From assembly GCA_030152585.1 (NCBI GenBank), contig JASLJC010000056.1, positions 1-14,597 on the forward strand: a stretch of 14,597 nt of DNA, read 5' to 3'. Below the pieces are notes generated by a model. It was given only the letters and a program-made list of their open reading frames with translations. It made no database searches and was not told the DNA's origin. Source of the DNA: Savagea sp. Its GTDB lineage: Bacteria > Bacillota > Bacilli > Bacillales_A > Planococcaceae. The translations under genes and the position numbers were made by a program. This document shows, one piece after another, positions 5,807 through 12,835 of this stretch; positions within the stretch are counted from its first letter, which is position 1; each line of letters starts with the position of its first letter.

Positions 5807-6248
5807 TCATATTCTTTTTTCCATCGCGACGATACGTAACCTATCGTTTCCTCTTCGTTCTTCCCACTCTTTCGTAATAATAAATCCTCTTTTTTTTATA
5901 AAAAGATATATTGTCTATCGTATGTGCACGGACGTGGCAACGAATAGAATGCAGTTGACGTGCAATAGCTTCTTTTTCGACTCGTCGGAGTAAATCAGTC
6001 GCGATATTTTGTTGGCGTGCTTCGGGAATAACGGCGAGCCGAAAAAAGTAAAGTGACTCGCCTTTCGTTTCGATACGAACGATGCCTCGTGGATTTTGTT
6101 TGGAATCGACGATATATTGAACGCCTCGCTCACGTTCATCTTCAATCGTTTGAATCGTTTCAGCTAATGCACTCGATGGAAGTAGTTCATCGGCATATTG
6201 TTGAAATGCCCGTTTTGTCAAAGATAAAATGAGTTCGTTCTCGATCAT
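5807..6248 (-). pseudogene. GNAT family N-acetyltransferase, frameshifted at an A8 run
   Basis: The intact reading would be a 146-residue GNAT acyltransferase. The central motif FRLAVIPEARQQNIATDLLRRVEKEA fits the acetyl-CoA pyrophosphate loop region (RQQNIA where Q/RxxGxG/A is usual). The strand ends ...TIDNISFYKKK and then passes an A8 run (plus-strand T8 at 5890-5897). As given, the frame continues RIYYYERVG and stops at 5841. Removing one A restores the classic GNAT end YKKRGFIITKEWEE...RLRIVAMEKRI, stopping at 5807. The substrate is unknown. Start: ATG 6248 is preferred over ATG 6254, because AAAGGAG sits 7 nt from the former but 1 nt from the latter. That ribosome binding site overlaps the helicase stop, so the two genes are probably coupled. 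It may be a true pseudogene, a sequencing indel, or expressed by slippage. Confidence 0.82.
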
Positions 6249-6260
6249 CGGCATGCTCCT

Positions 6261-9200
6261 TTAGTCGTTTTGTAACGTCTGCAATAGTTGATGAACAGCT
6301 CGTTCTTCATCTTGATAAAATAAACTCGCACGAACTGTTACGATACGCCAACCTGCTCGGCGTAACATCTGTTCAAATTGAAAATCTTGTAGTACGCCAT
6401 TGCGATCAACGAAGTTTTCACTCGAGCGACAAAATACAGCTGTCCGGATTCCTTCTTTTTCAACGACGAGGTCTACAGACTGATCTGCAACAGGGAAATT
6501 CGGATAAACGAAATAATCATTCGCTATGAGTACGTTGTAAATATCGCGTTGGAATTGTGTCATCGAATTAACATTCTGTGTTTTTTGATCCAATGCTAGT
6601 GGGCTATGCATGTATGTCAACAACTGGCGTCGTAAACATTTTTCGTTTTTAATATGTTCGACTTGTACAGAATGAAACAACCACAATTGATCACGTGCTC
6701 GACTTGTTGCGACGTTATATCGTTCGTAAATATGTTTTTGCGTTTGTGCGCGTAAATTTTCATCTTTCGAGACGACCATTGATAAAAAGATAATATCGCG
6801 TTCATCTCCTTGGAAAGTATAAGCATCACCTGCTACGAGACGACGTTCTGCTAGAATATGTGGATCGACCTTTTTAAAAAGTTGCTCTTGTATATAGTTA
6901 GCTTGTTCTTTTCCTGTTAAAGAAATAATTCCAATCGTTTTATTTGCGTACGCAGGATTTTGTAAACAACGTAACACCTCTTCAACAATCGCCGCTGCTT
7001 CTCGTTTGTTCACTTGGTTTTCTCGTTTACCATCTTCGACAAAAGTCGTTCGAATAGGCAAGAGACGAGATTGATCGAAAAGGCGAAGTGGATAAAGACG
7101 TTGATCGCCGTCGTATGCAATTTTGTTGGAGAACTCAATAATTTCAGGCATACAACGGAAATGCTCTCGTAACGTTACAGTCTTTTGTAAAATTGTATGC
7201 GCAAAATCGAAATAAGAATTGTTTCGATCTAATTGATGTACGAATGGAAATTCAAAACCAGCAAAATATTTCTCTTTTAACTTATCTAAGTCATCTTGTC
7301 GAATACCGATATTTGAAGGGCTAATTTGTTTCGCATCTCCGACAACGACGAGTTGTTTTCCGATATAGTTAAGCAGTAAAGCATCGTGCCACGATTGACT
7401 CGCTTCATCGATAATGACGACATCAAACATTTCGGGTTCAATATCAAATTCATCGAACACTTGTGTTAACGGCATAATCCATGCTGGCACCGCGACTTGA
7501 CACTCTTTCATATGATGTTTCGCTTGAATCATATGACGAGCAGCTTGTTTTCCAGTCGTTTCATTCGCGAGTCGTGCTGATTGTACCCACGCTTTTAAAT
7601 GTTTCGCTGCATGAGAAGACATCGATTCAATTAAGTGAATCCATGCACGTTTTGCTCCTGCACGCGTCAACAATTGTTGGCGGCGTAAAAGTAATGTTTC
7701 GTAATGTCGCAAATAATCATTTTCGTCTCGTGTTGCATTTTTGGCAAGCCATTGCTTCGCTTCGTACCACTCTTTTGCTTTCGTCCAATCGTTCATACGT
7801 TCTTCCCACACAGGTTGAGTATATGTTGCTTCTACGGTTTGGAATAAGTGAGGTGTATGTCGCAATAATTGTTCCTTCGTTTGTTCGACATATAGACGTA
7901 ATTCCCATAAATGTTCAGCTTCTTCGTACTTTTCAACGGCATGTTGAAAAGTTTGGAGATCGCGTTCTTGTAATGATTTTGCCATTTGTTGATACAACGG
8001 TGTCCGATCTAATTGGCTGCATCGGAACAACTCCGACGTAGCCGTTTCAATTGCCATCGTATCAAATTGCATTTCTTTTAATATGCGGACCGCTTTGACA
8101 TTGCCATGTAATGTTCGAAGCGTAGACGCTCGTAAAGGTGAAAACTTCAAAAACTCATGAAGTTGGCGAAGTTCTTCTCGCCACGTTGCGAATTGAAGTA
8201 CTTTACCTAATTCGAATACATACTGACGAATACGTTCGAGACAACGATCCAACTCATCCGATTGTGTGCAGAGCTCAGGAACAGTTTGTGTAATGATTTT
8301 TTGAGCTACTTTCGTCTTTGCAAAAGCATCAATTCGCTTTAACTGTTCAGCTGTATCGATAGGTCTACCGTTGTAACGAATCCGACTTAACTCTTCTTCA
8401 TATGGCTTCACAAAGCGCGGAGTGAAAAGGAAACCTGTCAGCTTCCCACCGTTTCGAACGTATTGCATCAAATCTTCCGTCATCGCTTCTAAAGAAGCGT
8501 AGTCCATCTCTTCTGGAATAGAAACGAGACTTCGTTTAAACGATAATGTAAAACGTTCCATTTTTAACAATTCACGTTGTAATGTTTCGCGAATCGAATA
8601 AATCGAGGAAGTATCTTCATCAAACACTTCATCGACGAGTTGACCGATAGAAGGGTAAGCGTGAATCGCAAGCGATTGAAGTAAATCTTCTCCTTCTTTT
8701 AACATATGATCAAGACGTGTCAATTCCGCACTCGATAAATAAAGCAACTGTTCTTCTAATGCATCTTCCCGAATGTCGCGGTATGGTCGTAATTGCTCTT
8801 TCCATTTCATCTCTTTTCGAACGTGGTCGATAATAGATGGGAAATGAATCGACCGAGGTAACGGATCACCAAGTGGTAGTTGTGCATCAAGTCGATCGAG
8901 TTCTTTTTTTCGGGCGATGTACCGCTGAACGAACATTCGCTCTTGACGTGCAAAGTCGTATGAATCACTTAAAGGTGCTTCATACCAATCGAACCGATGA
9001 GCATTCGCTGCTACACGTTTTGCAATTTGTTCAGGTGTTCCACGGTAATTTTCAGTTAAATTCCAACGTTTGCCCTCTCTCGAACGCATCGATAAAATGT
9101 TTTCGACTATCGCAAGAATTTCGGTTTCTAATCGTTGAATTTGTTCGTCGTCAGATGCTACTTCACGTTTTAATTGATCAGTGTCGAGTGTATCTTTTTC

Positions 9201-10274
9201 ATCGGCAATTGTTTTAACGACTTGGGTTAAATCTTCTAATGATGCTTGATCTTTTCCTAATTGTCGAACGATAAAAGATTGAAACTCTTCTGGTAGTTTA
9301 TCTTTAATTACACGTAAAGCTTTTTGAGTTTCACTTGTAATGAGCACACGTTTTCCACTCGCCAATAAGTGAGCGGTAATATTAGCAATCGTATGCGTTT
9401 TTCCAGTGCCAGGTGGACCTTGGACTAATACGTTCGGCTCTTTTTCTAACCATGACATAATTCTTTTTTGTTCATCATTTGCAGGCAAAGGAAAATAGTA
9501 ATGGGATGTTTCTTTTTTTGCCGTTGGAACAGGATCGATATTATCGAAAAGAGTTCGAATGTTTCGTGGTACGTCACTTACTTCTGCTTCTGCTAGCTGC
9601 TCTAAAATAACGGAGCATGCCCGCTGAAAACTTTTTTTCGAACGGGGCCGAACGATAATAGCAGGTGACAAAGAAATTATCGGGTCCTCTGAACGCTCGT
9701 TACGAACGCAATGATCCATTATTTCTCCATGTGGATGTAACGTATGAATAAATTGAGGAAGCCAATCGGTTGCAAAATGTTTCATCGTTTCCCAATCGAA
9801 AGGGCGTTCTAACTGTTCAGTAAGTGTATGATAATCTGGCCCTCCGATTTGATATTCAACCGGTAACATATCTTCTTCATATGCCCAATACGTGAGAGGT
9901 TGCACAGGGCAAACAGATAATGTGCCCGATGTGGAATCAAAATGGATTTCCCCTTCTACTGTCAAAACGTGACGAAGTGCTTTTACTTTGTCGAATCGTA
10001 GTAAACCAATCGCTAAGACAACTTCGTATAATTCGCCTTCTTTTTGCACTTTTTGATACGTTCTAAACAATTGATCATACATCGTACGATCTTCATGGAG
10101 ACTTGGTTTAGGTATACGCCACCATAATTCATTCGTTAGTTCAGCTGCGTCTAACCAAAAAACCGCATCATATTGATCGATAGAACGTATCGTTTTTTCA
10201 CGCATTTGTGAAATCGTTTGAATATATTGAATTAAACTGATCGCTTGTTGTTGGATAGGTAAAGTCACAGGCAT
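6261..10274 (-). CDS. Large superfamily 1 (Upf1/DNA2-like) helicase with C-terminal nuclease-like domain
   Basis: A 1337-residue AAA_11/AAA_12-type SF1 helicase. Residues 1-255 form an unassigned N-terminal region. A Q motif (NDEQ, 266-269) precedes Walker A GPPGTGKT (286-293) and motif Ia (RVLITSETQKAL, 309-320). A helical, charged insertion follows (about 330-930). Then come Walker B VVIIDEAS (952-959), motif III VVVGDAKQISPS (976-987), motif IV region LREHFRCMPEIIEFSN (1035-1050), motif V FQGDERDIIFLS (1154-1165) and motif VI YNVATSRARDQLWLF (1186-1200). All ATPase motifs look intact, so it should be an ATP-dependent nucleic-acid translocase. Residues 1238-1337 resemble the PD-(D/E)xK/DUF559-like tail of such helicases (VDLVVEKEG, RRAGWRIVTVRASLFY), but the expected acidic/DG core reads VFCRSSENF. 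Start: ATG 10274 has AAGGA only 5 nt or less upstream; GTG 10268, two codons in, has better spacing. The GNAT gene follows, 12 nt after the stop codon. DNA or RNA repair or defence roles are inference. Confidence 0.93.
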   Translation of the reverse strand: MPVTLPIQQQAISLIQYIQTISQMREKTIRSIDQYDAVFWLDAAELTNELWWRIPKPSLHEDRTMYDQLFRTYQKVQKEGELYEVVLAIGLLRFDKVKALRHVLTVEGEIHFDSTSGTLSVCPVQPLTYWAYEEDMLPVEYQIGGPDYHTLTEQLERPFDWETMKHFATDWLPQFIHTLHPHGEIMDHCVRNERSEDPIISLSPAIIVRPRSKKSFQRACSVILEQLAEAEVSDVPRNIRTLFDNIDPVPTAKKETSHYYFPLPANDEQKRIMSWLEKEPNVLVQGPPGTGKTHTIANITAHLLASGKRVLITSETQKALRVIKDKLPEEFQSFIVRQLGKDQASLEDLTQVVKTIADEKDTLDTDQLKREVASDDEQIQRLETEILAIVENILSMRSREGKRWNLTENYRGTPEQIAKRVAANAHRFDWYEAPLSDSYDFARQERMFVQRYIARKKELDRLDAQLPLGDPLPRSIHFPSIIDHVRKEMKWKEQLRPYRDIREDALEEQLLYLSSAELTRLDHMLKEGEDLLQSLAIHAYPSIGQLVDEVFDEDTSSIYSIRETLQRELLKMERFTLSFKRSLVSIPEEMDYASLEAMTEDLMQYVRNGGKLTGFLFTPRFVKPYEEELSRIRYNGRPIDTAEQLKRIDAFAKTKVAQKIITQTVPELCTQSDELDRCLERIRQYVFELGKVLQFATWREELRQLHEFLKFSPLRASTLRTLHGNVKAVRILKEMQFDTMAIETATSELFRCSQLDRTPLYQQMAKSLQERDLQTFQHAVEKYEEAEHLWELRLYVEQTKEQLLRHTPHLFQTVEATYTQPVWEERMNDWTKAKEWYEAKQWLAKNATRDENDYLRHYETLLLRRQQLLTRAGAKRAWIHLIESMSSHAAKHLKAWVQSARLANETTGKQAARHMIQAKHHMKECQVAVPAWIMPLTQVFDEFDIEPEMFDVVIIDEASQSWHDALLLNYIGKQLVVVGDAKQISPSNIGIRQDDLDKLKEKYFAGFEFPFVHQLDRNNSYFDFAHTILQKTVTLREHFRCMPEIIEFSNKIAYDGDQRLYPLRLFDQSRLLPIRTTFVEDGKRENQVNKREAAAIVEEVLRCLQNPAYANKTIGIISLTGKEQANYIQEQLFKKVDPHILAERRLVAGDAYTFQGDERDIIFLSMVVSKDENLRAQTQKHIYERYNVATSRARDQLWLFHSVQVEHIKNEKCLRRQLLTYMHSPLALDQKTQNVNSMTQFQRDIYNVLIANDYFVYPNFPVADQSVDLVVEKEGIRTAVFCRSSENFVDRNGVLQDFQFEQMLRRAGWRIVTVRASLFYQDEERAVHQLLQTLQND

Positions 10275-10502
10275 TCATCCTTATTTCAAAATTTTATACT
10301 TTTGAGTTTGTCTTAGTATACCATGTTTTTATAATAGGGAAAATAAGCAGCAGCATGAGAATGACGCTTCAAATGAATGATGGAATCATCAAGAAAGTAA
10401 CGAAAAGAATGGAGGATATAATAAAAAAAGGGAAAAAGAAGAACAATGTATTAAAATATGCTATAGTTAAGGTGATTTTTATACTAAAAGGAGGAAAAAA
10501 AG
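10275..10502. other. Divergent intergenic region between helicase and osmC-like genes
   Basis: This 228-nt, purine-rich region must hold promoters for both flanking genes. On the plus strand TATAGT (10462-10467) is a possible -10 without a convincing -35. On the minus strand TATAAA and TATACT hexamers upstream of the helicase also lack good -35 partners. A Lys-rich open frame of 51 codons (10355-10510) has no ribosome binding site and is not called a gene. Confidence 0.5.
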
Positions 10503-10955
10503 ATGAGTAAAAATAAAATTGTAGCAAAAGCAAGTGGAAAATGGGAAGAAGGCGTCCGTACGTCGATTCAAATTCGTGACTTTTCCCCGATTATTGCTGA
10601 TGAACCACCAGCACTCGGCGGAACAGATAAAGGACCGAACCCTGTAGAGTTTGTTTTGTCAGGACTCGTCGGTTGTAAATCAGTTATGACAGCCATTATC
10701 GCAAAAGAAATGGACTTTACATATGAAAGTGTTTCATTCGATGCTGAAGGTACATTAGACATGCGCGGTTTAATGGGATTCAAAGACGTATCACCTAACT
10801 TTGAAACAGCAACCGTTATAATCGAAATGAAAACATCAGAAACAGAAGAACGGATGCAAGAATTAATGGACCGTGTCGGCAGCCGTTGTCCTGTAATGGC
10901 ACTGTTCACAGAATCCGGTATTCCAGTCGAAGTGAAATGGACATTAACTCGATAA
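10503..10955 (+). CDS. OsmC family protein
   Basis: A 150-residue OsmC/Ohr-fold protein of the YhfA-like branch. The two redox cysteines are Cys58 (LSGLVGCKS) and Cys129 (GSRCPVMAL). Glu49 (PVEFVLSG) and Arg19 (GVRTSI) fill the other active-site positions known from Ohr/OsmC. Characterised members reduce organic hydroperoxides through these thiols; the YhfA branch is less well studied, so the substrate is uncertain. It is cytoplasmic with no signal peptide. AAAGGAGG (10487-10494) lies exactly 8 nt before ATG. It is a single gene: the helicase diverges upstream, and a terminator starts about 10 nt after the stop. TATAGT (10462-10467) could be the -10, but I see no good -35, and no OhrR-type operator. 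Confidence 0.93.
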   Translation: MSKNKIVAKASGKWEEGVRTSIQIRDFSPIIADEPPALGGTDKGPNPVEFVLSGLVGCKSVMTAIIAKEMDFTYESVSFDAEGTLDMRGLMGFKDVSPNFETATVIIEMKTSETEERMQELMDRVGSRCPVMALFTESGIPVEVKWTLTR

Positions 10956-10965
10956 TCTATGATTG

Positions 10966-11003
10966 AAAACTACTTCGTCTATTGCTGCGGAGTAGTTTTT
11001 TTT
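10966..11003 (+). terminator. Rho-independent terminator of the OsmC-family gene
   Basis: AAAACTACT (10966-10974) pairs with AGTAGTTTT (10991-10999), followed by T to 11003. It begins 11 nt after the stop codon. Confidence 0.87.
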
Positions 11004-11089
11004 ACTGGCTAATGGAAATATAAGGAATAAGTCGCACACTTTAGAAGTTTACTCCTAGTTTTTTGAAATCAAAAATATACCAGATGAAG

Positions 11090-11106
11090 CATTTTTATTA
11101 AAAATG
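11090..11106. repeat. Perfect palindrome upstream of the amidase gene
   Basis: CATTTTTA, one T, TAAAAATG: 8-nt perfect arms. It is too AT-rich and too far from any 3' gene end to be a good terminator. It could be a protein-binding site for regulation of the amidase gene, but nothing else supports that. Confidence 0.4.
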
Positions 11107-11134
11107 ACGAACATCAGTAGTTTCTACATGCAAA

Positions 11135-11152
11135 ACATGTCATGATACATGT
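11135..11152. repeat. ACATGT-N6-ACATGT inverted repeat upstream of the amidase gene
   Basis: Two ACATGT hexamers (11135-11140, 11147-11152) are separated by CATGAT, with a third ACATG at 11126-11130. It lies about 80 nt before the amidase start, just upstream of a possible -10 (TATGAT, 11181-11186), a place where a regulator could bind. The regulator is unknown. Confidence 0.4.
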
Positions 11153-11229
11153 AAAGATGTTCCAAACGTTTCATTTTTGTTATGATGAAGCGACTAACAA
11201 CTAAAAATGACGTGAAGGAGTGGAGAATA

Positions 11230-12726
11230 TTGAAAAAAGAACAATATATTACGTATGATGCTGTCGAGTTAGCAGGTCTCATTCGAGCAAAAGAAGTGAA
11301 GTCAAGCGAACTCGTTCAAGCGAGTATCGATCAATATGAAGCAGTAAATGGTACAGTGAATGCAGTTGTTCACCATCGTTTTGACCGAGCATTACACGAA
11401 GCAGATCGTGTTGAAGGAGGGCAACTACTCACTGGTGTTCCTTTTTTATTAAAAGATATTTCTCAATCGTTACAAGGAGAGCGTATTACGAGTGGTTCGC
11501 GTTTATTTTCGCAAAATAAAGCACCTCACACGTCTCACTTCGTCCGTGCGCTTCAAAAAGCAGGCCTCATTTTTACTGGATTTACGAACACGCCAGAATT
11601 TGCATTAAAAAACATTACCGAACCGAAATTGTTCGGGCCATCACGTAATCCTTGGAACCTTGAACATACACCAGGTGGTTCTAGTGGCGGAGCAACTGCT
11701 GCTGTCGCTAGCGGTATCGTCCCTGCTGCGGGAGCGAGCGATGGCGGAGGATCTATCCGCATTCCAGCGTCATTTACTGGATTGTTCGGATTAAAGCCGA
11801 CACGTGGGCGTACAGCTGTAGGTCCTGGTGTTGGCCGTAACTGGCAAGGTGCAGCAGTCGATTTTGTCGTCAGTCGTTCGGTACGAGATAGTGCGGCATT
11901 ACTCGATGCAACACAAACAGTACAACAAGGTGCTGCTTTCCACGTACCTTTGTACGAACCATCTTACTTGCAAACATTAAAACGACTTCCAACAGAGCCT
12001 CGTCGTATTGCTTATTCAATTGAATCACCGGTCGGCACACCTGTTTCAGAAGATGCGAGAAATGCAGTGTTTAAAGTATTGCAATTACTTGAACGAAACG
12101 GTCATATTGTAGAAGAAGTCGATCCGAATATTGATGGTGTACATCTTATGCAAAACTATTACTTAATGAACAGTGGCGAAATGGCTTCAGTTGTCGACAC
12201 ACTCGAAACGATGCTCAATCGTCCGCTTCGTCCAGACGAAGTCGAACTTGAAACGTGGATGTTAGCACATGCAGGAGAACATGTTTCAGCAAAAGAATAT
12301 GCACAAAGTTTAAACGCATGGGACCAAGCAGCAATTGAAATGGCACATTTGCACGAAACATATGATTTTTATATTACGCCAACAACAGCCCATCCTGCAC
12401 CGAAAGTAGGGGAACTTTCTCACTCTGAAGCGAGTGAAAAAGAGTACCGCGAAAAAATGGAACGAGCAACAAACTCGATAACGAAACAACAATTGTTATA
12501 TGAAATGTTTGAGCCGAGCTTAGCGTATTCACCGTTTACACAACTTGCGAATTTAACAGGTCAACCGGCCATCTCTTTACCTGTACACGTTACTGCAGAA
12601 GGACTTCCAATTGGTGTTCAAGTAATGGCATCGAAAGGACATGAACATCGATTGCTTCAACTTGCTTCTTTCGTGGAAAGCTCAGATATATGGGTTGGGC
12701 AAAAAGGGAACCCTTATTTCGAATAA
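11230..12726 (+). CDS. Amidase signature family hydrolase
   Basis: A 498-residue amidase signature enzyme of usual length. The Ser-cisSer-Lys triad is visible: Lys75 in GVPFLLKDIS, cis-Ser151 in TPGGSSGGATAAV, and nucleophile Ser175 in SDGGGSIRIPASFTGLFGLKP. The C-terminal GLPIGVQVMASKGHEHRLLQLA block is also characteristic. It hydrolyses an amide, but the substrate is not readable; the overall style is that of stand-alone amidases (6-aminohexanoate-cyclic-dimer hydrolase-like), not GatA, since no gatC or gatB is adjacent. The start is the TTG at 11230, with AAGGAGTGG 7 nt upstream. The in-frame ATGs at 11182 and 11185 have no ribosome binding site. No signal peptide is present, so it is cytoplasmic. 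No terminator separates it from the downstream flavoprotein gene, so read-through is possible, though that gene has its own promoter-like elements. Confidence 0.93.
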   Translation: MKKEQYITYDAVELAGLIRAKEVKSSELVQASIDQYEAVNGTVNAVVHHRFDRALHEADRVEGGQLLTGVPFLLKDISQSLQGERITSGSRLFSQNKAPHTSHFVRALQKAGLIFTGFTNTPEFALKNITEPKLFGPSRNPWNLEHTPGGSSGGATAAVASGIVPAAGASDGGGSIRIPASFTGLFGLKPTRGRTAVGPGVGRNWQGAAVDFVVSRSVRDSAALLDATQTVQQGAAFHVPLYEPSYLQTLKRLPTEPRRIAYSIESPVGTPVSEDARNAVFKVLQLLERNGHIVEEVDPNIDGVHLMQNYYLMNSGEMASVVDTLETMLNRPLRPDEVELETWMLAHAGEHVSAKEYAQSLNAWDQAAIEMAHLHETYDFYITPTTAHPAPKVGELSHSEASEKEYREKMERATNSITKQQLLYEMFEPSLAYSPFTQLANLTGQPAISLPVHVTAEGLPIGVQVMASKGHEHRLLQLASFVESSDIWVGQKGNPYFE

Positions 12727-12766
12727 AACAAGAACATCCATAAGAGAGATAATACGAGCGAAACAG

Positions 12767-12795
12767 TCGAGAATGCTGTCGGTTCATGATATGAT
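12767..12795 (+). promoter_or_regulatory. Likely promoter of the CoA-disulfide reductase-like gene
   Basis: -35 TCGAGA (12767-12772, weak), 17-nt spacer, -10 TATGAT (12790-12795). The predicted start near 12802 puts the Rex-type palindrome at about +3 to +20, a blocking position. Confidence 0.5.
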
Positions 12796-12803
12796 AATGA
12801 AAA

Positions 12804-12821
12804 ATGTGAAACCGTTCACAA
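12804..12821. promoter_or_regulatory. Probable Rex operator (NADH/NAD+ sensing)
   Basis: ATGTGAAACCGTTCACAA matches the Rex consensus TTGTGAA-N4-TTCACAA at every fixed position but the first. The arms TGTGAA and TTCACA are perfectly symmetric. It lies between a probable -10 and the ribosome binding site of an NAD(P)H-dependent flavoenzyme gene, a gene class that Rex controls in many Bacillota. Binding is inferred; no rex gene is in the window. Confidence 0.75.
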
Positions 12822-12835
12822 AAGGAGAGATGGTT

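Noticed and set aside
7481..8041. A 186-codon plus-strand open frame inside the helicase gene.
   Set aside because: It is antisense to a continuous, motif-bearing helicase frame and has no ribosome binding site or protein-like domains.
10355..10510. A 51-codon Lys-rich open frame upstream of the OsmC-family gene.
   Set aside because: It lacks a ribosome binding site, has low-complexity AAA/AAG composition, and ends inside the OsmC start; probably chance in purine-rich leader DNA.
12641..12835. An extended N-terminus of about 65 residues for the CoA-disulfide reductase.
   Set aside because: It would overlap the amidase 3' end in another frame and run through the promoter and Rex site; the FAD motif should start near residue 5, as it does from the ATG at 12836.
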